From assembly GCA_947502355.1 (NCBI GenBank), contig CANMZP010000002.1:62001-126000 (forward strand): DNA of 64,000 nt, given 5' to 3'. The DNA is from an uncultured Thalassotalea sp. (GTDB taxonomy: Bacteria; Pseudomonadota; Gammaproteobacteria; Enterobacterales; Alteromonadaceae). Shown piece after piece: positions 26,397-35,777 of this stretch. The notes under the pieces were generated by a model that saw only the letters and a list, made by a program, of their open reading frames with translations, had not been told where the DNA came from and made no database searches. The position numbers were made by a program, and so were the translations under genes. Numbering within the stretch: the first letter of the stretch is position 1; every line of letters starts with the position of its first letter.

Positions 26397-27545
26397 ATGA
26401 AAAAAACAACATCTTTTTATATCGGTATCATGTCGGGTACCAGCGTCGATGGCATTGATATTGCGCTTGTAAGGCAGGAAGAACCTGAAGAACAGAGTCA
26501 ACAACAAGCGACGACTGTCTTTGTGGATGGTCGGGAATATGCCTTTGATGAACAATTGCGTGAGGATGTGCTAAAACTTTGCAAAGAACAGCACACCTCG
26601 TTACAACACCTTGGCGAAATCACCAATCGTTTAAGCATTGCTTATGGTGATGCGGTAAATCAGTTTTTGCAGGAAATACAGGTAAAACCTGAACAAATTA
26701 AAGCCATTGGTTGTCATGGACAAACGGTATTCCATCAGCCAACGGGCCAGTACCCATTTTCAATGCAGTTGATTAACCCAAGCATCATAACGGCAAATAC
26801 GGGGATTACAACGGTATCGGATTTTCGCAGCATGGACGTGGCGTTAGGTGGCCAAGGCGCCCCTTTAGTGCCGTTATTTCATCAAAGCCTCATTAATGAT
26901 AATAATCAAAATGAGGCGTTGGTGTTTTTGAATCTGGGCGGCATTGCCAATATTTCCATTGTTAATCCTGCGCCTTTATTAGGTTATGACACCGGTCCAG
27001 CCAATGTGCTTCTTGATGCTTGGATATTAAAAGTTCAAGGTAAGCATTATGATAAAGACGGTGCATTTGCTGGCCGTGGTCAGTGCAATAAAGCGTTGCT
27101 AGACGTGTTATTGGATGAACCTTATTTTACCTTGCCAGCGCCTAAGAGTACGGGGCGTGAGTTGTTTAATCTAAACTGGTTGGAAGAAAAACTGGCCGGT
27201 TTTGAACTGCCCATTAGTGATGCCGATATTATGGCGACATTGGTTGAACTAACTTGTACGCCAATTATTGACTCAATTAAAGCCTTACCAGCCGGTCGTT
27301 TATTAGTATGTGGGGGCGGTGCTCGCAATGCGTCAATTATGCAGTGTCTGGCCAATGGTCTAAGCGATTGGCAAGTATGTTGTACCGATGATGTGGGCAT
27401 TAGCTCCGATTATATGGAAGCGATGGCTTTTGCCTGGTTAGCTTACCGTTGTTTAAACCGTTTACCGGGTAACGATCCAAATGTTACTGGAGCGAGTCGC
27501 AGTGAATTGTGTGGGTCGATTACTCGGATTGGCAGTAGTTTTTAA
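26397..27545 (+). CDS. anmK: anhydro-N-acetylmuramic acid kinase
   Basis: Phosphorylates and opens 1,6-anhydroMurNAc to MurNAc-6-phosphate, the substrate of MurQ. 382 residues, normal for AnmK. Seen: YIGIMSGTSVDGIDIALV at 8-25 (ATP-binding phosphate-1), GCHGQTVFHQP, DFRSMDVALGGQGAPLVPLFH, NLGGIANIS, GYDTGPANVLLDAW and a C-terminal CGGGARN adenosine motif. It is divergent from the RpiR-type regulator. Together with murQ, nagZ and an exo-muramidase it completes a MurNAc catabolic route within 11 kb. Confidence 0.96.
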   Translation: MKKTTSFYIGIMSGTSVDGIDIALVRQEEPEEQSQQQATTVFVDGREYAFDEQLREDVLKLCKEQHTSLQHLGEITNRLSIAYGDAVNQFLQEIQVKPEQIKAIGCHGQTVFHQPTGQYPFSMQLINPSIITANTGITTVSDFRSMDVALGGQGAPLVPLFHQSLINDNNQNEALVFLNLGGIANISIVNPAPLLGYDTGPANVLLDAWILKVQGKHYDKDGAFAGRGQCNKALLDVLLDEPYFTLPAPKSTGRELFNLNWLEEKLAGFELPISDADIMATLVELTCTPIIDSIKALPAGRLLVCGGGARNASIMQCLANGLSDWQVCCTDDVGISSDYMEAMAFAWLAYRCLNRLPGNDPNVTGASRSELCGSITRIGSSF

Positions 27546-27866
27546 GCGGGTTTTAACTTACCCACACTGTCAATTATGGGGGGCCTGCCTTCGCCGAAAT
27601 GATGGCTAGGGATGGCCTAATGCAGAAGTTGCTCATGGATGAGTAACCTCTGTGACGTTATACCGTTATTTCATTTAAGTTCACCGTCATATAAAAGAAA
27701 GAGCCCCTAAATAAAATATTATTTAAGGGTTAAGCTAGAGTAATAGGAATAGAAAGAGACTATTTCGTCATTCCGGAATTTCTTATCAAAGGGAGCTCAA
27801 GCGAGCTTTTAATAAGAAATATCCGGGATCTCCAATCGCCTGCTGTGAGCATGTTAACCTACTCAC
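27546..27866. other. convergent intergenic region anmK / D-lactate dehydrogenase
   Basis: Separates convergent genes. It holds a hairpin at about 27703-27730 (CCCCTAAATAAA / TATTTAAGGG, near-perfect), the likely anmK terminator, and a long palindromic repeat at 27765-27835. No gene seen. Confidence 0.55.
27765..27835. repeat. extragenic palindrome with CCGGAATTTCTTAT arms
   Basis: Arms CCGGAATTTCTTAT and ATAAGAAATATCCGG are nearly complementary; flanks CGTCATT and GGATCTCC match the outer parts of the other dispersed palindromes in the window (CGTCATCCC ... GGGATCTCC at 60828-60868). An inner palindrome GAGCTC-AAGC-GAGCTTT lies within. Confidence 0.6.
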
Positions 27867-30749
27867 TTACTGTTGAGCAGAACTCACCTTATCAAGTAAG
27901 TAAACAATCGATTGATAAGGCACATCCGTCGCCTTAGTTAACCCTATCTCACAAGTACGATTATTACTAAAGCCTTGTTTAATCACACCCGTTACCTGAG
28001 CGTGCAATGGTTTTAAGGCGTTTTCATTTAACTCGGGCAACACAAAGCCTTTATCTCCGGCAAAGCCACAACAATTAATGTCACTTGGAATGATCACCTC
28101 CTTTGCGCACGCTTTAGCAATCGCCACTAGCTGATTGTCCGCCTGATTACGGATGGTGCTACACGTTACGTGCAGGCTAACAGGCTCATCTTGTGGGGTA
28201 ATGGATAATTCAGGCAGCACATATTGAGCTAGGAAATCCGATAATTCAAAAAATCGTATGTGCTTATTTTGCTCACTCTGTATCACGTGCAAGGCACACG
28301 AGCTGGCATCGAGGATCACTGGCGTGTCGTCTTGTTGCGCTAATGGTTTAATGGACTCAACCAATTGCTCGGTTTTACTTTTGGCCGTTTGGTTATCCCC
28401 TTTACTGGCAAACGGTAAACCACAACATAAACCATCAACAGCAGATGGAATTATCACCTCAAAACCTGCCTTGACTAATATCGACATTACAACATCGGCA
28501 AGTGGCCTTTTGTCACTGGCATTCTTATCTTGGGCAAAAGTACGGGTAGCACAACTTGGGATATAAATAACTTTAGGCTTACTTGATTCTTTAAAGCCTT
28601 GCTGGGTTTTAGGTAGGGCTTTCTCCCCTTTTGGCCAGGCGTCGTAATAAAGCGGAATGCGCTCACCACTGAGTTTGTTTAACCCTTTAAAGGTTGTTTC
28701 CACCACCGATGTTGGTAGCAGCGTATTGGCATGCGATACCATGGATAATCCAAATTTGGCAATGGCTAGGCTGCTGTCTAAATGCTTGGCTGCAAATTGA
28801 CTTATTTTTTGCTGCATTGGTTTTTGCTTGAAGGCATCGGCTCTGAGCGACTTAATGAATTCGCCAGTATTAATCCCCACTGGGCACTTTAAACCACACA
28901 GCCCGGTAGCCGCACAACTATCAATAGCAAGGAATTGATAGTCTTCTTGTAATTGGGTTTGTTCCTGATTAAGAGCCTGTATCTCAGTAGACGATAGCTG
29001 GCGTTGTTTTAATAGCTGACTAATTTCTTTAATACGGCGCCATATTGTAATGCGTTGTCTTGGTGTAAAGGTGAAGTTGGTTGATGGACAAACGGACTCA
29101 CAAAACCCACACTCAATGCATTTATCAATAATATCATCGGCTGCAGGCAAGCTTTTTAAGTTTTGTAAATGCACATTGTCGTCTGGGTTTAATATGACAC
29201 CCGGGTTTAAAATTCCTTTTGGATCAAAGGTGTTTTTTATGGCAGACATCAATTGATAAGCACTATTGCCCCACTCAAGTTCGACAAAAGGGGCCATGTT
29301 TCGGCCGGTGCCATGTTCGGCTTTTAAAGAGCCCTGATAACGAACCGCAACAAGCTGAGCAACATCTTCCATAAAGTTTGAATAGCGTTGTTTTTCTGTC
29401 TCACTATCAAATGCTTGGGTAAATACAAAGTGCAGGTTACCGGCTAGGGCATGGCCAAAGATAATGGCCTCGTTGTAGTGGTATTTTTCAAATAATACCT
29501 GTAACTCTTTTACGCCCTCGGCCAGTTTTTCTATTGGAAAGGCGACATCTTCAATAATAACCGTGGTGCCGGTTTCTCGAACGGCGCCGACAGCTGGGAA
29601 GGTATCTTTGCGAATTTTCCATAAATTATTACTGATATTTGCATCATTACTAAAGGAAACTTGGAAACTAACGGAATCATTAAGGGAGCTAAGCAAAGCT
29701 AAGGTTTGCTGTTGCAATTGTTTTAAGTCGTTTTCTGTGGCGGCTTGTAATTCAATTAATAACGCTGCTGAGTTGCTGGTTAGGCTTGGCACGCAAGGCG
29801 ATAAAATCGGCTTGTCGGAGACACTTTTTAGGGCTCGATAATCAAGTAACTCTACCGCTGCGACATCGAGCTTGGCCAGTTCGCTGACCAAATCACAGGC
29901 CTGATTTAACTGCTCAAATACATAGAAACCCGTTAGCTTATGAGGGTGTACTTCTACTGTGTGGTAGGTGATATCGGCAATAAACCCCAATGTACCTTCA
30001 GAGCCGATGAGTAGGTGTTTAATTACGTCAATGGGATCGCTAAAGTCCAATAGTGAATTGATGCCATAGCCGCAAGTGTTTTTGAGGCGAAATTTATGAC
30101 GAATTCGCTCGGCTAAGTCACTATCTCCTCGTACTTGCGCTAATAAGGTGGTCAACTGTGCAATCAGGACGTGCTCTTGTTCTATAAACTGTTGGCAACT
30201 TGCTGGATCAGCAGTATTTAATTCACTGCCATTGGCAAAAATTATCGTCATATCCGCGACGGTATGGTAACTGTTTTGCTTTACCCCACAGCACATGCCA
30301 GAAGCGTTATTCGCGGCAATACCACCTATTTTACAGCTATCGATAGAGGCGGGATCTGGGCCGATTTTACGGGCATAGGGAGCCAGTAAACGGTTGACTT
30401 TAGCGCCAATAATGCCCGGTTGTAAGCAAATTTTATCGCCGTTGTTGGAGATTTGTGCATGTTGCCAGTCATTCGTTAAAAGGATTAATACCGAGTCGGT
30501 AATGGCTTGCCCAGATAAACTGGTACCTGCGGCGCGAAACGTAACCGGCACCTCATATTGGTTGGCCAATTCAAGTACTTGCTTTACTTGCGCTTTATTG
30601 CTTAATTGCAGGATGAGTTTTGGCACCAGTCGGTAAAAACTGGCGTCGGTACCAAAGGCATAACGCTTACTATACGAATCAATGATTTGCTTCGATTCTA
30701 AAAAATGGCTCAGTTTATGTTGAAACTGATTAAAATTTGCTTGCCCCAT
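27867..30749 (-). CDS. FAD- and Fe-S-dependent D-lactate dehydrogenase (Dld-II type)
   Basis: Membrane-associated respiratory oxidoreductase of about 961 residues: FAD-binding (type 4) domain near 30-190 with PVTFRAAGTSLSGQA and GSEGTLGFIADIT, FAD-oxidase C-terminal domain with EHGTGRNMAPFV, two 4Fe-4S motifs (CIECGFCESVCPS near 543 and CAATGLCGLKCPVG near 608), then two cysteine-rich CCG domains (GLCCGLPF, NCCGFAGDKG). This is the fused single-chain GlcD-GlpC architecture of D-lactate or D-2-hydroxyacid dehydrogenases. Start chosen at ATG 30749, eight bases after AGG; two in-frame starts lie 6 and 9 bases upstream. Located after murQ and namZ on the same strand, it fits oxidation of the D-lactate released by MurQ. 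Substrate is inferred. Confidence 0.88.
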   Translation of the reverse strand: MGQANFNQFQHKLSHFLESKQIIDSYSKRYAFGTDASFYRLVPKLILQLSNKAQVKQVLELANQYEVPVTFRAAGTSLSGQAITDSVLILLTNDWQHAQISNNGDKICLQPGIIGAKVNRLLAPYARKIGPDPASIDSCKIGGIAANNASGMCCGVKQNSYHTVADMTIIFANGSELNTADPASCQQFIEQEHVLIAQLTTLLAQVRGDSDLAERIRHKFRLKNTCGYGINSLLDFSDPIDVIKHLLIGSEGTLGFIADITYHTVEVHPHKLTGFYVFEQLNQACDLVSELAKLDVAAVELLDYRALKSVSDKPILSPCVPSLTSNSAALLIELQAATENDLKQLQQQTLALLSSLNDSVSFQVSFSNDANISNNLWKIRKDTFPAVGAVRETGTTVIIEDVAFPIEKLAEGVKELQVLFEKYHYNEAIIFGHALAGNLHFVFTQAFDSETEKQRYSNFMEDVAQLVAVRYQGSLKAEHGTGRNMAPFVELEWGNSAYQLMSAIKNTFDPKGILNPGVILNPDDNVHLQNLKSLPAADDIIDKCIECGFCESVCPSTNFTFTPRQRITIWRRIKEISQLLKQRQLSSTEIQALNQEQTQLQEDYQFLAIDSCAATGLCGLKCPVGINTGEFIKSLRADAFKQKPMQQKISQFAAKHLDSSLAIAKFGLSMVSHANTLLPTSVVETTFKGLNKLSGERIPLYYDAWPKGEKALPKTQQGFKESSKPKVIYIPSCATRTFAQDKNASDKRPLADVVMSILVKAGFEVIIPSAVDGLCCGLPFASKGDNQTAKSKTEQLVESIKPLAQQDDTPVILDASSCALHVIQSEQNKHIRFFELSDFLAQYVLPELSITPQDEPVSLHVTCSTIRNQADNQLVAIAKACAKEVIIPSDINCCGFAGDKGFVLPELNENALKPLHAQVTGVIKQGFSNNRTCEIGLTKATDVPYQSIVYLLDKVSSAQQ

Positions 30750-30786
30750 GAACATCACCTAAATTTTTTGGTTTAATTATATGCGA

Positions 30787-30809
30787 AAGGACGCCATATA
30801 GGCGTCCTT
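30787..30809. terminator. hairpin between exo-muramidase and dehydrogenase genes
   Basis: Perfect 9-bp stem AAGGACGCC / GGCGTCCTT with loop ATATA. The better T-run is on the plus strand, where no gene ends nearby; on the minus strand it could attenuate transcription between the two genes. Confidence 0.4.
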
Positions 30810-30847
30810 GTTTATTATTTTTTAAATCAGCTAGTTATAAGTGCTTC

Positions 30848-32068
30848 TTAATTTGGGTAGATTAAGTATGGCTTACGTTGCTGTAAAAATTTGCTTAAGT
30901 CTTTTTGCCAGCTTTTGCGGATTTCCACACCTGACATACCCGACTCAATTTGTTTTCTAAAAGTATCAGTCCCTGCTAACTTATCAAAGAACTTGGCGCG
31001 AGTGAAAAACTCTTCATCATGCTCTTTAAACACTTTATGCCACTGGATTAAGTGATCAATGTTTAAGCCTAAAACCGAAGACTCTCTTAAGTCGACACCA
31101 ACCGCTTTTTTGCCTTTTAATTTAGGTTTCATTGATGCGCCTTTGATTGGGCGCGGGGTAAACGTAAAGTCACCGTTGTTAAATTTGTCAAAGCCAATCA
31201 CCTGGAATGGAAAGTCCGTTCCTCGACCAATACTCACCGGTGTCCCCTCAAAGAAGCCAAGCGATGCATAAAGTGAAATGGATACATCATTAGGTAAATT
31301 CGGACTTGGTTTAATTGGTAATGGGTAGCTCATATGGCGATCATAATGACTTACCGGAATAACGGTTAAGTCGGCTTTAACGCCATTTTTCAACCAACCT
31401 TCACCGTTGATCATTTGCGCCAATTCACCCACGGTCATACCGTGCAATAAAGGAATTTGGTGCATACCAACAAATGATTGGAAGTCTAAATCTAATACTG
31501 GGCCATCCACACTAAAACCGTTTGGATTAGGGCGGTCAAAAACGATGAACTGCTTACCTTGTTCCGCCGCTGCTTCCATCATGTAATGCATTGAACTGAT
31601 GTAAGTGTAGTAGCGAACACCGACATCTTGAATGTCGAAAATCAATACATCAACGTCTTCTAATACGTCAGCTGATGGCTTTTTGTTTTTACCGTAAATG
31701 GAAACAATGTCTATGCCAGTTGCGGCATCAACACTTGAGTTAACGTGAGCACCCGCGTCGTGATCACCACGAAAGCCATGTTCTGGGGCGAATATTTTAT
31801 TTACTTGCACGCCTTCGGCCAATAAAACATCAACAATGTGCTGATCCTTTACCATAGAAGTTTGGTTAACCACCATACCAACGCGTTTTCCTTCAAGCAT
31901 TTGCAGGTAGTTTTCTTGTTGTGCAGCACCAATTTGTACACTTAATTGCTTATTGGCCGATTTACTGGCCACGGGAGCTAAATGTTCCGTTGTGGTTGAT
32001 TGTGCACAGCCACCTAATAATAGAGCGGTTGCGGTGATCACATATTTTAATTTTGAGTTAATCATCAT
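30848..32068 (-). CDS. namZ: exo-beta-N-acetylmuramidase family lipoprotein (NamZ, DUF1343/GH171)
   Basis: NamZ of Bacillus releases MurNAc from the non-reducing end of peptidoglycan glycans. 406 residues. Residues 1-20 form a lipoprotein signal with lipobox LLGGC. The core has MLEGKRVGMVVNQTS, FAPEHGFRGDHDAG, VDVLIFDIQDVGVRYYTYISSMHYMMEAAAE (family hallmark), FDRPNPNG and PSPNLPN. MurQ ends six bases upstream, so they are translationally close or coupled. It would supply MurNAc in the periplasm for uptake. Assignment to the family is strong; activity is taken from Bacillus NamZ and relatives. Confidence 0.9.
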   Translation of the reverse strand: MMINSKLKYVITATALLLGGCAQSTTTEHLAPVASKSANKQLSVQIGAAQQENYLQMLEGKRVGMVVNQTSMVKDQHIVDVLLAEGVQVNKIFAPEHGFRGDHDAGAHVNSSVDAATGIDIVSIYGKNKKPSADVLEDVDVLIFDIQDVGVRYYTYISSMHYMMEAAAEQGKQFIVFDRPNPNGFSVDGPVLDLDFQSFVGMHQIPLLHGMTVGELAQMINGEGWLKNGVKADLTVIPVSHYDRHMSYPLPIKPSPNLPNDVSISLYASLGFFEGTPVSIGRGTDFPFQVIGFDKFNNGDFTFTPRPIKGASMKPKLKGKKAVGVDLRESSVLGLNIDHLIQWHKVFKEHDEEFFTRAKFFDKLAGTDTFRKQIESGMSGVEIRKSWQKDLSKFLQQRKPYLIYPN

Positions 32069-32074
32069 TTCAAC

Positions 32075-33013
32075 CTAGTCAATTGAGCCACGTAAAAAGC
32101 CCTTATTTTGGCTTAGTAATACTTGTCCGTCTTTGGCATCTTTACCGGTTAAGATCATTAAAATGGCTAATTTGGCGTTGTAATCAGATGCTTCTAAGGC
32201 GGTCTTAGCTTGTTCATGCGTACACTGAGTTGCTTGCATCACAATGCGGCTGGCACGAGCGTATAATTTCTCATTTGAGGCATTTACATCAACCATAAGG
32301 TTTTGATAAACCTTGCCTGAACGCACCATACTGGCCGTTGTTAGCATGTTTAAAATTAATTTTTGCGCGGTACCTGATTTCATTCGTGTCGAACCGGTAA
32401 CGGCTTCTGGGCCGACAACCGCGCACATGGCGTAATCGGCTATTTCAGAAATTAAAGCACCTGGGTTACAGGTCACACTGCCGGTTTTACAGCCTAATGT
32501 TTTTGCGTATTCAAGGCCTGCGGCAACATAAGGTGTACGGCCACTTGCTGCAATACCAACCACCACATCATTACTGGTTAATTCGATTTTTTTAAGGTCT
32601 TCAACACCAAGTTCTTCGCTGTCTTCTGCTCCTTCAACCGCTTTATAGATAGCACGATCACCCCCTGCGATAAGGCCGATAACCATGTCATCAGGAACCG
32701 AATAGGTAGGTGGGCATTCAACCGCATCTAAAATACCTAAACGGCCACTTGTACCTGCACCGATATAAATAAGACGACCATCTTTTCGGAACGCTTCAAC
32801 AATGGCATCAACGGTTTGTGCAATTGCCGGAATGGCTTCTTTTACCGCCAAAGCAACTTTTTGATCTTCGTTATTAATTTTATTCAGGACCTGTTCGGTA
32901 CTGATGATATCTATATCTAACGTATCTGGATTTCGACCTTCTGAAACCATGGTTTCAAGTTGTGCCAATATTGTGGCTTCTTTATGTAGGTTCGCGTCTT
33001 TTGCCATTGTCAT
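32075..33013 (-). CDS. murQ: N-acetylmuramic acid-6-phosphate etherase
   Basis: Cleaves the lactyl ether of MurNAc-6-phosphate to GlcNAc-6-phosphate and D-lactate. 312 residues. Seen: SIS domain with [24 protein letters not shown], where Glu99 corresponds to E. coli Glu83, and AVEGAEDS with Glu130 (E. coli Glu114), the two catalytic glutamates; [11 protein letters not shown] and [18 protein letters not shown] are also intact. First gene of a murQ-namZ-(lactate dehydrogenase) string on the minus strand. A long leader precedes it, holding a GGAATAATTTATTAC palindrome 341 bp upstream. Confidence 0.97.
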   Translation of the reverse strand: MTMAKDANLHKEATILAQLETMVSEGRNPDTLDIDIISTEQVLNKINNEDQKVALAVKEAIPAIAQTVDAIVEAFRKDGRLIYIGAGTSGRLGILDAVECPPTYSVPDDMVIGLIAGGDRAIYKAVEGAEDSEELGVEDLKKIELTSNDVVVGIAASGRTPYVAAGLEYAKTLGCKTGSVTCNPGALISEIADYAMCAVVGPEAVTGSTRMKSGTAQKLILNMLTTASMVRSGKVYQNLMVDVNASNEKLYARASRIVMQATQCTHEQAKTALEASDYNAKLAILMILTGKDAKDGQVLLSQNKGFLRGSID

Positions 33014-33353
33014 TTTCTTGTTCCAACTGTTGATTTTTATAATTTTACCTGCGTTTTCGGGTTATTTGTTAGCAATTTATCGAATTAAAGTGTGTATTTG
33101 GATGAATCGCTTACCTTAATTTTTGCCTATCCGAAAACAGTTACCTGAGAAGGTTGTATTCTTGCTGAATTAATCAATTACGGCTGATTGCGCTGTTGCT
33201 TTTCGTTTTTAGTCTTCTGTTATTTTCGCTACTCATAAGTCGAACAAAATGGGGTTCTTAATTAAGTTCGGCGATATCAGCAATCGCTATTAATAGAAGT
33301 CATTAACACACATCAGTTGGTGTAATTATTCATTCAATTAAATTATAAATCAA

Positions 33354-33368
33354 GGAATAATTTATTAC
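33354..33368. promoter_or_regulatory. candidate RpiR/MurR operator upstream of murQ
   Basis: GGAATAATTTATTAC, 14 of 15 positions of the perfect palindrome found before the lactate permease. It is preceded by AAATCAA, as is the site at 35394-35408, so the shared block is about 17 bp. Confidence 0.65.
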
Positions 33369-33699
33369 GAAACGGTTTTTTTTGAATTTTTTTATTCAAA
33401 AATATCTAGTGTATGGCTAAAAGGTTAGCAAAATCAGTATGTTTAAATATTTTGTTGTTTTTATTTTATCGGTCTCTAAGAATAAATTAGTTATTTTGTT
33501 GTGCGTTTTCAAGGCGACTTATTTTAAAGGGGGCTGCGAATTTTGCCTCAGTTTATGAAAGTGATTTTGAAAGCGTCTATGCCTAGCCCTGTTTTTATAT
33601 GCTTTCACTGAGAAAGAATTCATCAGTAAAGCGCTCAGAAATACTGCAGCTTGTGCGTTTATGAGTACACGCTGTTTACCAACCTAGTAGGCCTTTTAG

Positions 33700-33732
33700 C
33701 AAAAAAAACCTAGATGCTTTCATATCTAGGTT
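33700..33732 (-). terminator. intrinsic terminator of the sodium/solute symporter gene
   Basis: On the minus strand AACCTAGAT / ATCTAGGTT forms a 9-bp perfect stem followed by a run of eight T, 32 bp after the symporter stop. Confidence 0.9.
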
Positions 33733-33763
33733 TGCTAAAATTAAGGGCCTAATCAATAAGTCT

Positions 33764-35329
33764 TTAGGTCATAGACTGGCTTTTGCCCTTACCCAAACAG
33801 CAGGTGATGAAGGCGGCCGCTGTGCCAATACATAACTGCCAGGTAAAGCCTAAATCAAAACTGGCTAAATCAGGGCTTATAAAAGAAAGCACGTAAGGTT
33901 GGAAAAATAAGGTGGTAATAAAGCCAACCGCTAATGCCGCACAAACGGAATTTTTACTGCCACGCTTGGTAAATAGAACCGTAAAATACACCCCTAATAA
34001 ACCACTATAGGCAAACACCATCACACTTAAGGCAAAAGCCAATAATGGCATGTCGGTATAGCGCTGCCAGTAAAAGCATAATAGGGCCATACTTGCTAAT
34101 GTCATCGCAGCGATGATCATGCCGACTTGCCCTGCAATGACAAAATGTTTGTCGGATTTAATAATGCCTTTGTTTTGTAAAAACGGTCGATAAATATCTT
34201 GAATAACCACCGAAGACATCGAGTTTAACCCTGAGTTTAAGGTAGACAGTGCCGCGGCAATAACACCTACGGTGACCAAACCACGCACGCCAGATGGGAT
34301 TTCTGTCAGGATATACGACATAAACACAGTGATTTTTTCACCTGAAAACGACTGAACTATCTCACTTGATCCGGTCATCATTAAGTCTGGGCGTAAGTAA
34401 AAGACATAAAGTAGCAAACCAATAAAGATAAACAAGGCCATTACAGGGATCACCATAACCACTGAAAGGAGCATGGCTTTTGAGCCTTCTTTGGCGTTAT
34501 TACAGGTAAGCACACGTTGCGTCATATCTTGATCCAGACCAAAGGCTGCAATATACAACAACACAAAGCCGGTAAGGGAAGACCAAATACTGTACACACC
34601 TTTTGAACTAAAATCCCAGTCGGTATTAAATAGCGTTAATTTGGAAGCGTCGCGATTATGCGGGTTTTGCAGGGCATCAACGATTTGGCTAAAGTCAGCA
34701 GGGATGGCGTCCAATAAAAAGTAAATAACAAACAATGCGGCAATAATATAAATGGCACATTGGATGGCATCGCTGTAAATAACTGCCTTAATCCCACCTT
34801 TTACCGAGTAACCTAAGCCAACAAAACTTAAGATAATAATGCCAAAAATTACACTTTGCGATTCAATGTTGCCGAACAAAATCATCGCCACCGCTAAGGC
34901 CGCCATATATAGGCGAGCGCCACTGGAAAATACGCGACCTACAAGGTACATCATCCCCGCTAGCTTTTTCGATTGGCTACCAAAGCGTCTTTCCAACAAT
35001 TCGTAAACTGTTGCGACATTGTTTTGGTAGAACTTAGGGATCAAAAATGCCGCTACAAAGCCTGCCGCAATAAAGGCGCCAATATTGGTGGCCAGATAGC
35101 TTAAGTCATTTTGAAAGCCCTGATCAGGTCCGCCTAAAAATGTGGCCGCCGATTGTGAGGTGGCCAAGACGGACACCGCAACAACCCAAATGGGCATGTT
35201 GTTGCCGCCAAGAAAGTAGTCATTGGTATTGCTGGCTTTTTCTCTACTAAAGAACCAGGTAATAAAAACAAGTAAGGCAAAGTAAAGAGCAAATACGCCC
35301 CAATCGAGCCAAGTATAAGTTGCTGTCAT
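33764..35329 (-). CDS. sodium/solute symporter (SSS family), candidate amino-sugar importer
   Basis: Inner-membrane Na+-coupled transporter of 521 residues with about 13 hydrophobic helices. SSS hallmarks: NDYFLGGNNMPIWVVAVSVLATSQSAATFLGGP near the N-terminus, GGIKAVIYSDAIQ (about 178-190) and VIAAALSTLNSGLNSMSSVV near the middle. The nearest characterised relatives carry sugars, sialic acid or other solutes; the family motif alone does not fix the substrate. Its position in the MurNAc/GlcNAc region and an RpiR-type palindrome 65 bp upstream point to MurNAc, anhydroMurNAc or GlcNAc (inference). It has its own strong terminator. Confidence 0.85.
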   Translation of the reverse strand: MTATYTWLDWGVFALYFALLVFITWFFSREKASNTNDYFLGGNNMPIWVVAVSVLATSQSAATFLGGPDQGFQNDLSYLATNIGAFIAAGFVAAFLIPKFYQNNVATVYELLERRFGSQSKKLAGMMYLVGRVFSSGARLYMAALAVAMILFGNIESQSVIFGIIILSFVGLGYSVKGGIKAVIYSDAIQCAIYIIAALFVIYFLLDAIPADFSQIVDALQNPHNRDASKLTLFNTDWDFSSKGVYSIWSSLTGFVLLYIAAFGLDQDMTQRVLTCNNAKEGSKAMLLSVVMVIPVMALFIFIGLLLYVFYLRPDLMMTGSSEIVQSFSGEKITVFMSYILTEIPSGVRGLVTVGVIAAALSTLNSGLNSMSSVVIQDIYRPFLQNKGIIKSDKHFVIAGQVGMIIAAMTLASMALLCFYWQRYTDMPLLAFALSVMVFAYSGLLGVYFTVLFTKRGSKNSVCAALAVGFITTLFFQPYVLSFISPDLASFDLGFTWQLCIGTAAAFITCCLGKGKSQSMT

Positions 35330-35393
35330 AACAAAGATCTTTCTTTTAACAATATAGATTTGTGATTATTAATTCTTTGGCGGTTTAAATCAA

Positions 35394-35408
35394 GGAATAA
35401 ATTATTTT
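35394..35408. promoter_or_regulatory. candidate RpiR/MurR operator upstream of the symporter
   Basis: GGAATAAATTATTTT (13 of 15 positions), preceded by the same AAATCAA as the murQ site. Centred 72 bp upstream of the symporter start. Confidence 0.58.
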
Positions 35409-35777
35409 CTTGGTGGTTTGTTTTGGCTTTTTCAGAGGCTAATTTTGCCGGCAATAACCGGTCTTTTATATCGAGTTATTTAACAATTATTCAACATTTT
35501 TTATCTTTTATCGAATGGTTTATTTTTCGCTCTAAATCTTAGTGACAAATTGTTACAAATTAAATTGAACGTGTTTTTATTGGGTTGTGAGCCATTCCTT
35601 TATATTTTATTCCTAAAATTGCAATTATTTAGAATAAAATATGTTGAAAATGAGTGTGAATGCAATTAAGGTGTAACCAAATGTAGCCAAAGAGCTATTT
35701 TTCGTAGCCATTCTTTCGGGGTTAAACAAAGAATGGCAACGCTAAAAAACAACACCATATTACTACAGGGTCTAATT
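35409..35777. other. regulatory region upstream of TBDR at 35778
   Basis: Divergent promoter region. It contains an inverted repeat of 10-bp arms TATTTTATTC (35603-35612) and GAATAAAATA (35632-35641) separated by 19 bp that include ATTGCAAT. The arms contain the GAATAAA half of the RpiR-type palindrome, so this may be a spread-out version of that operator. No gene seen. Confidence 0.45.

Larger units (their letters stand above)
33014..33763. other. 750-bp leader/intergenic region upstream of murQ
   Basis: No gene seen. The left part is the presumptive 5' region of murQ; the right end is the terminator of the symporter gene (33700-33732). It contains one RpiR-type palindrome (33354-33368). 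Length suggests either a long untranslated leader or lost sequence; no riboswitch class was recognised. Confidence 0.5.
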
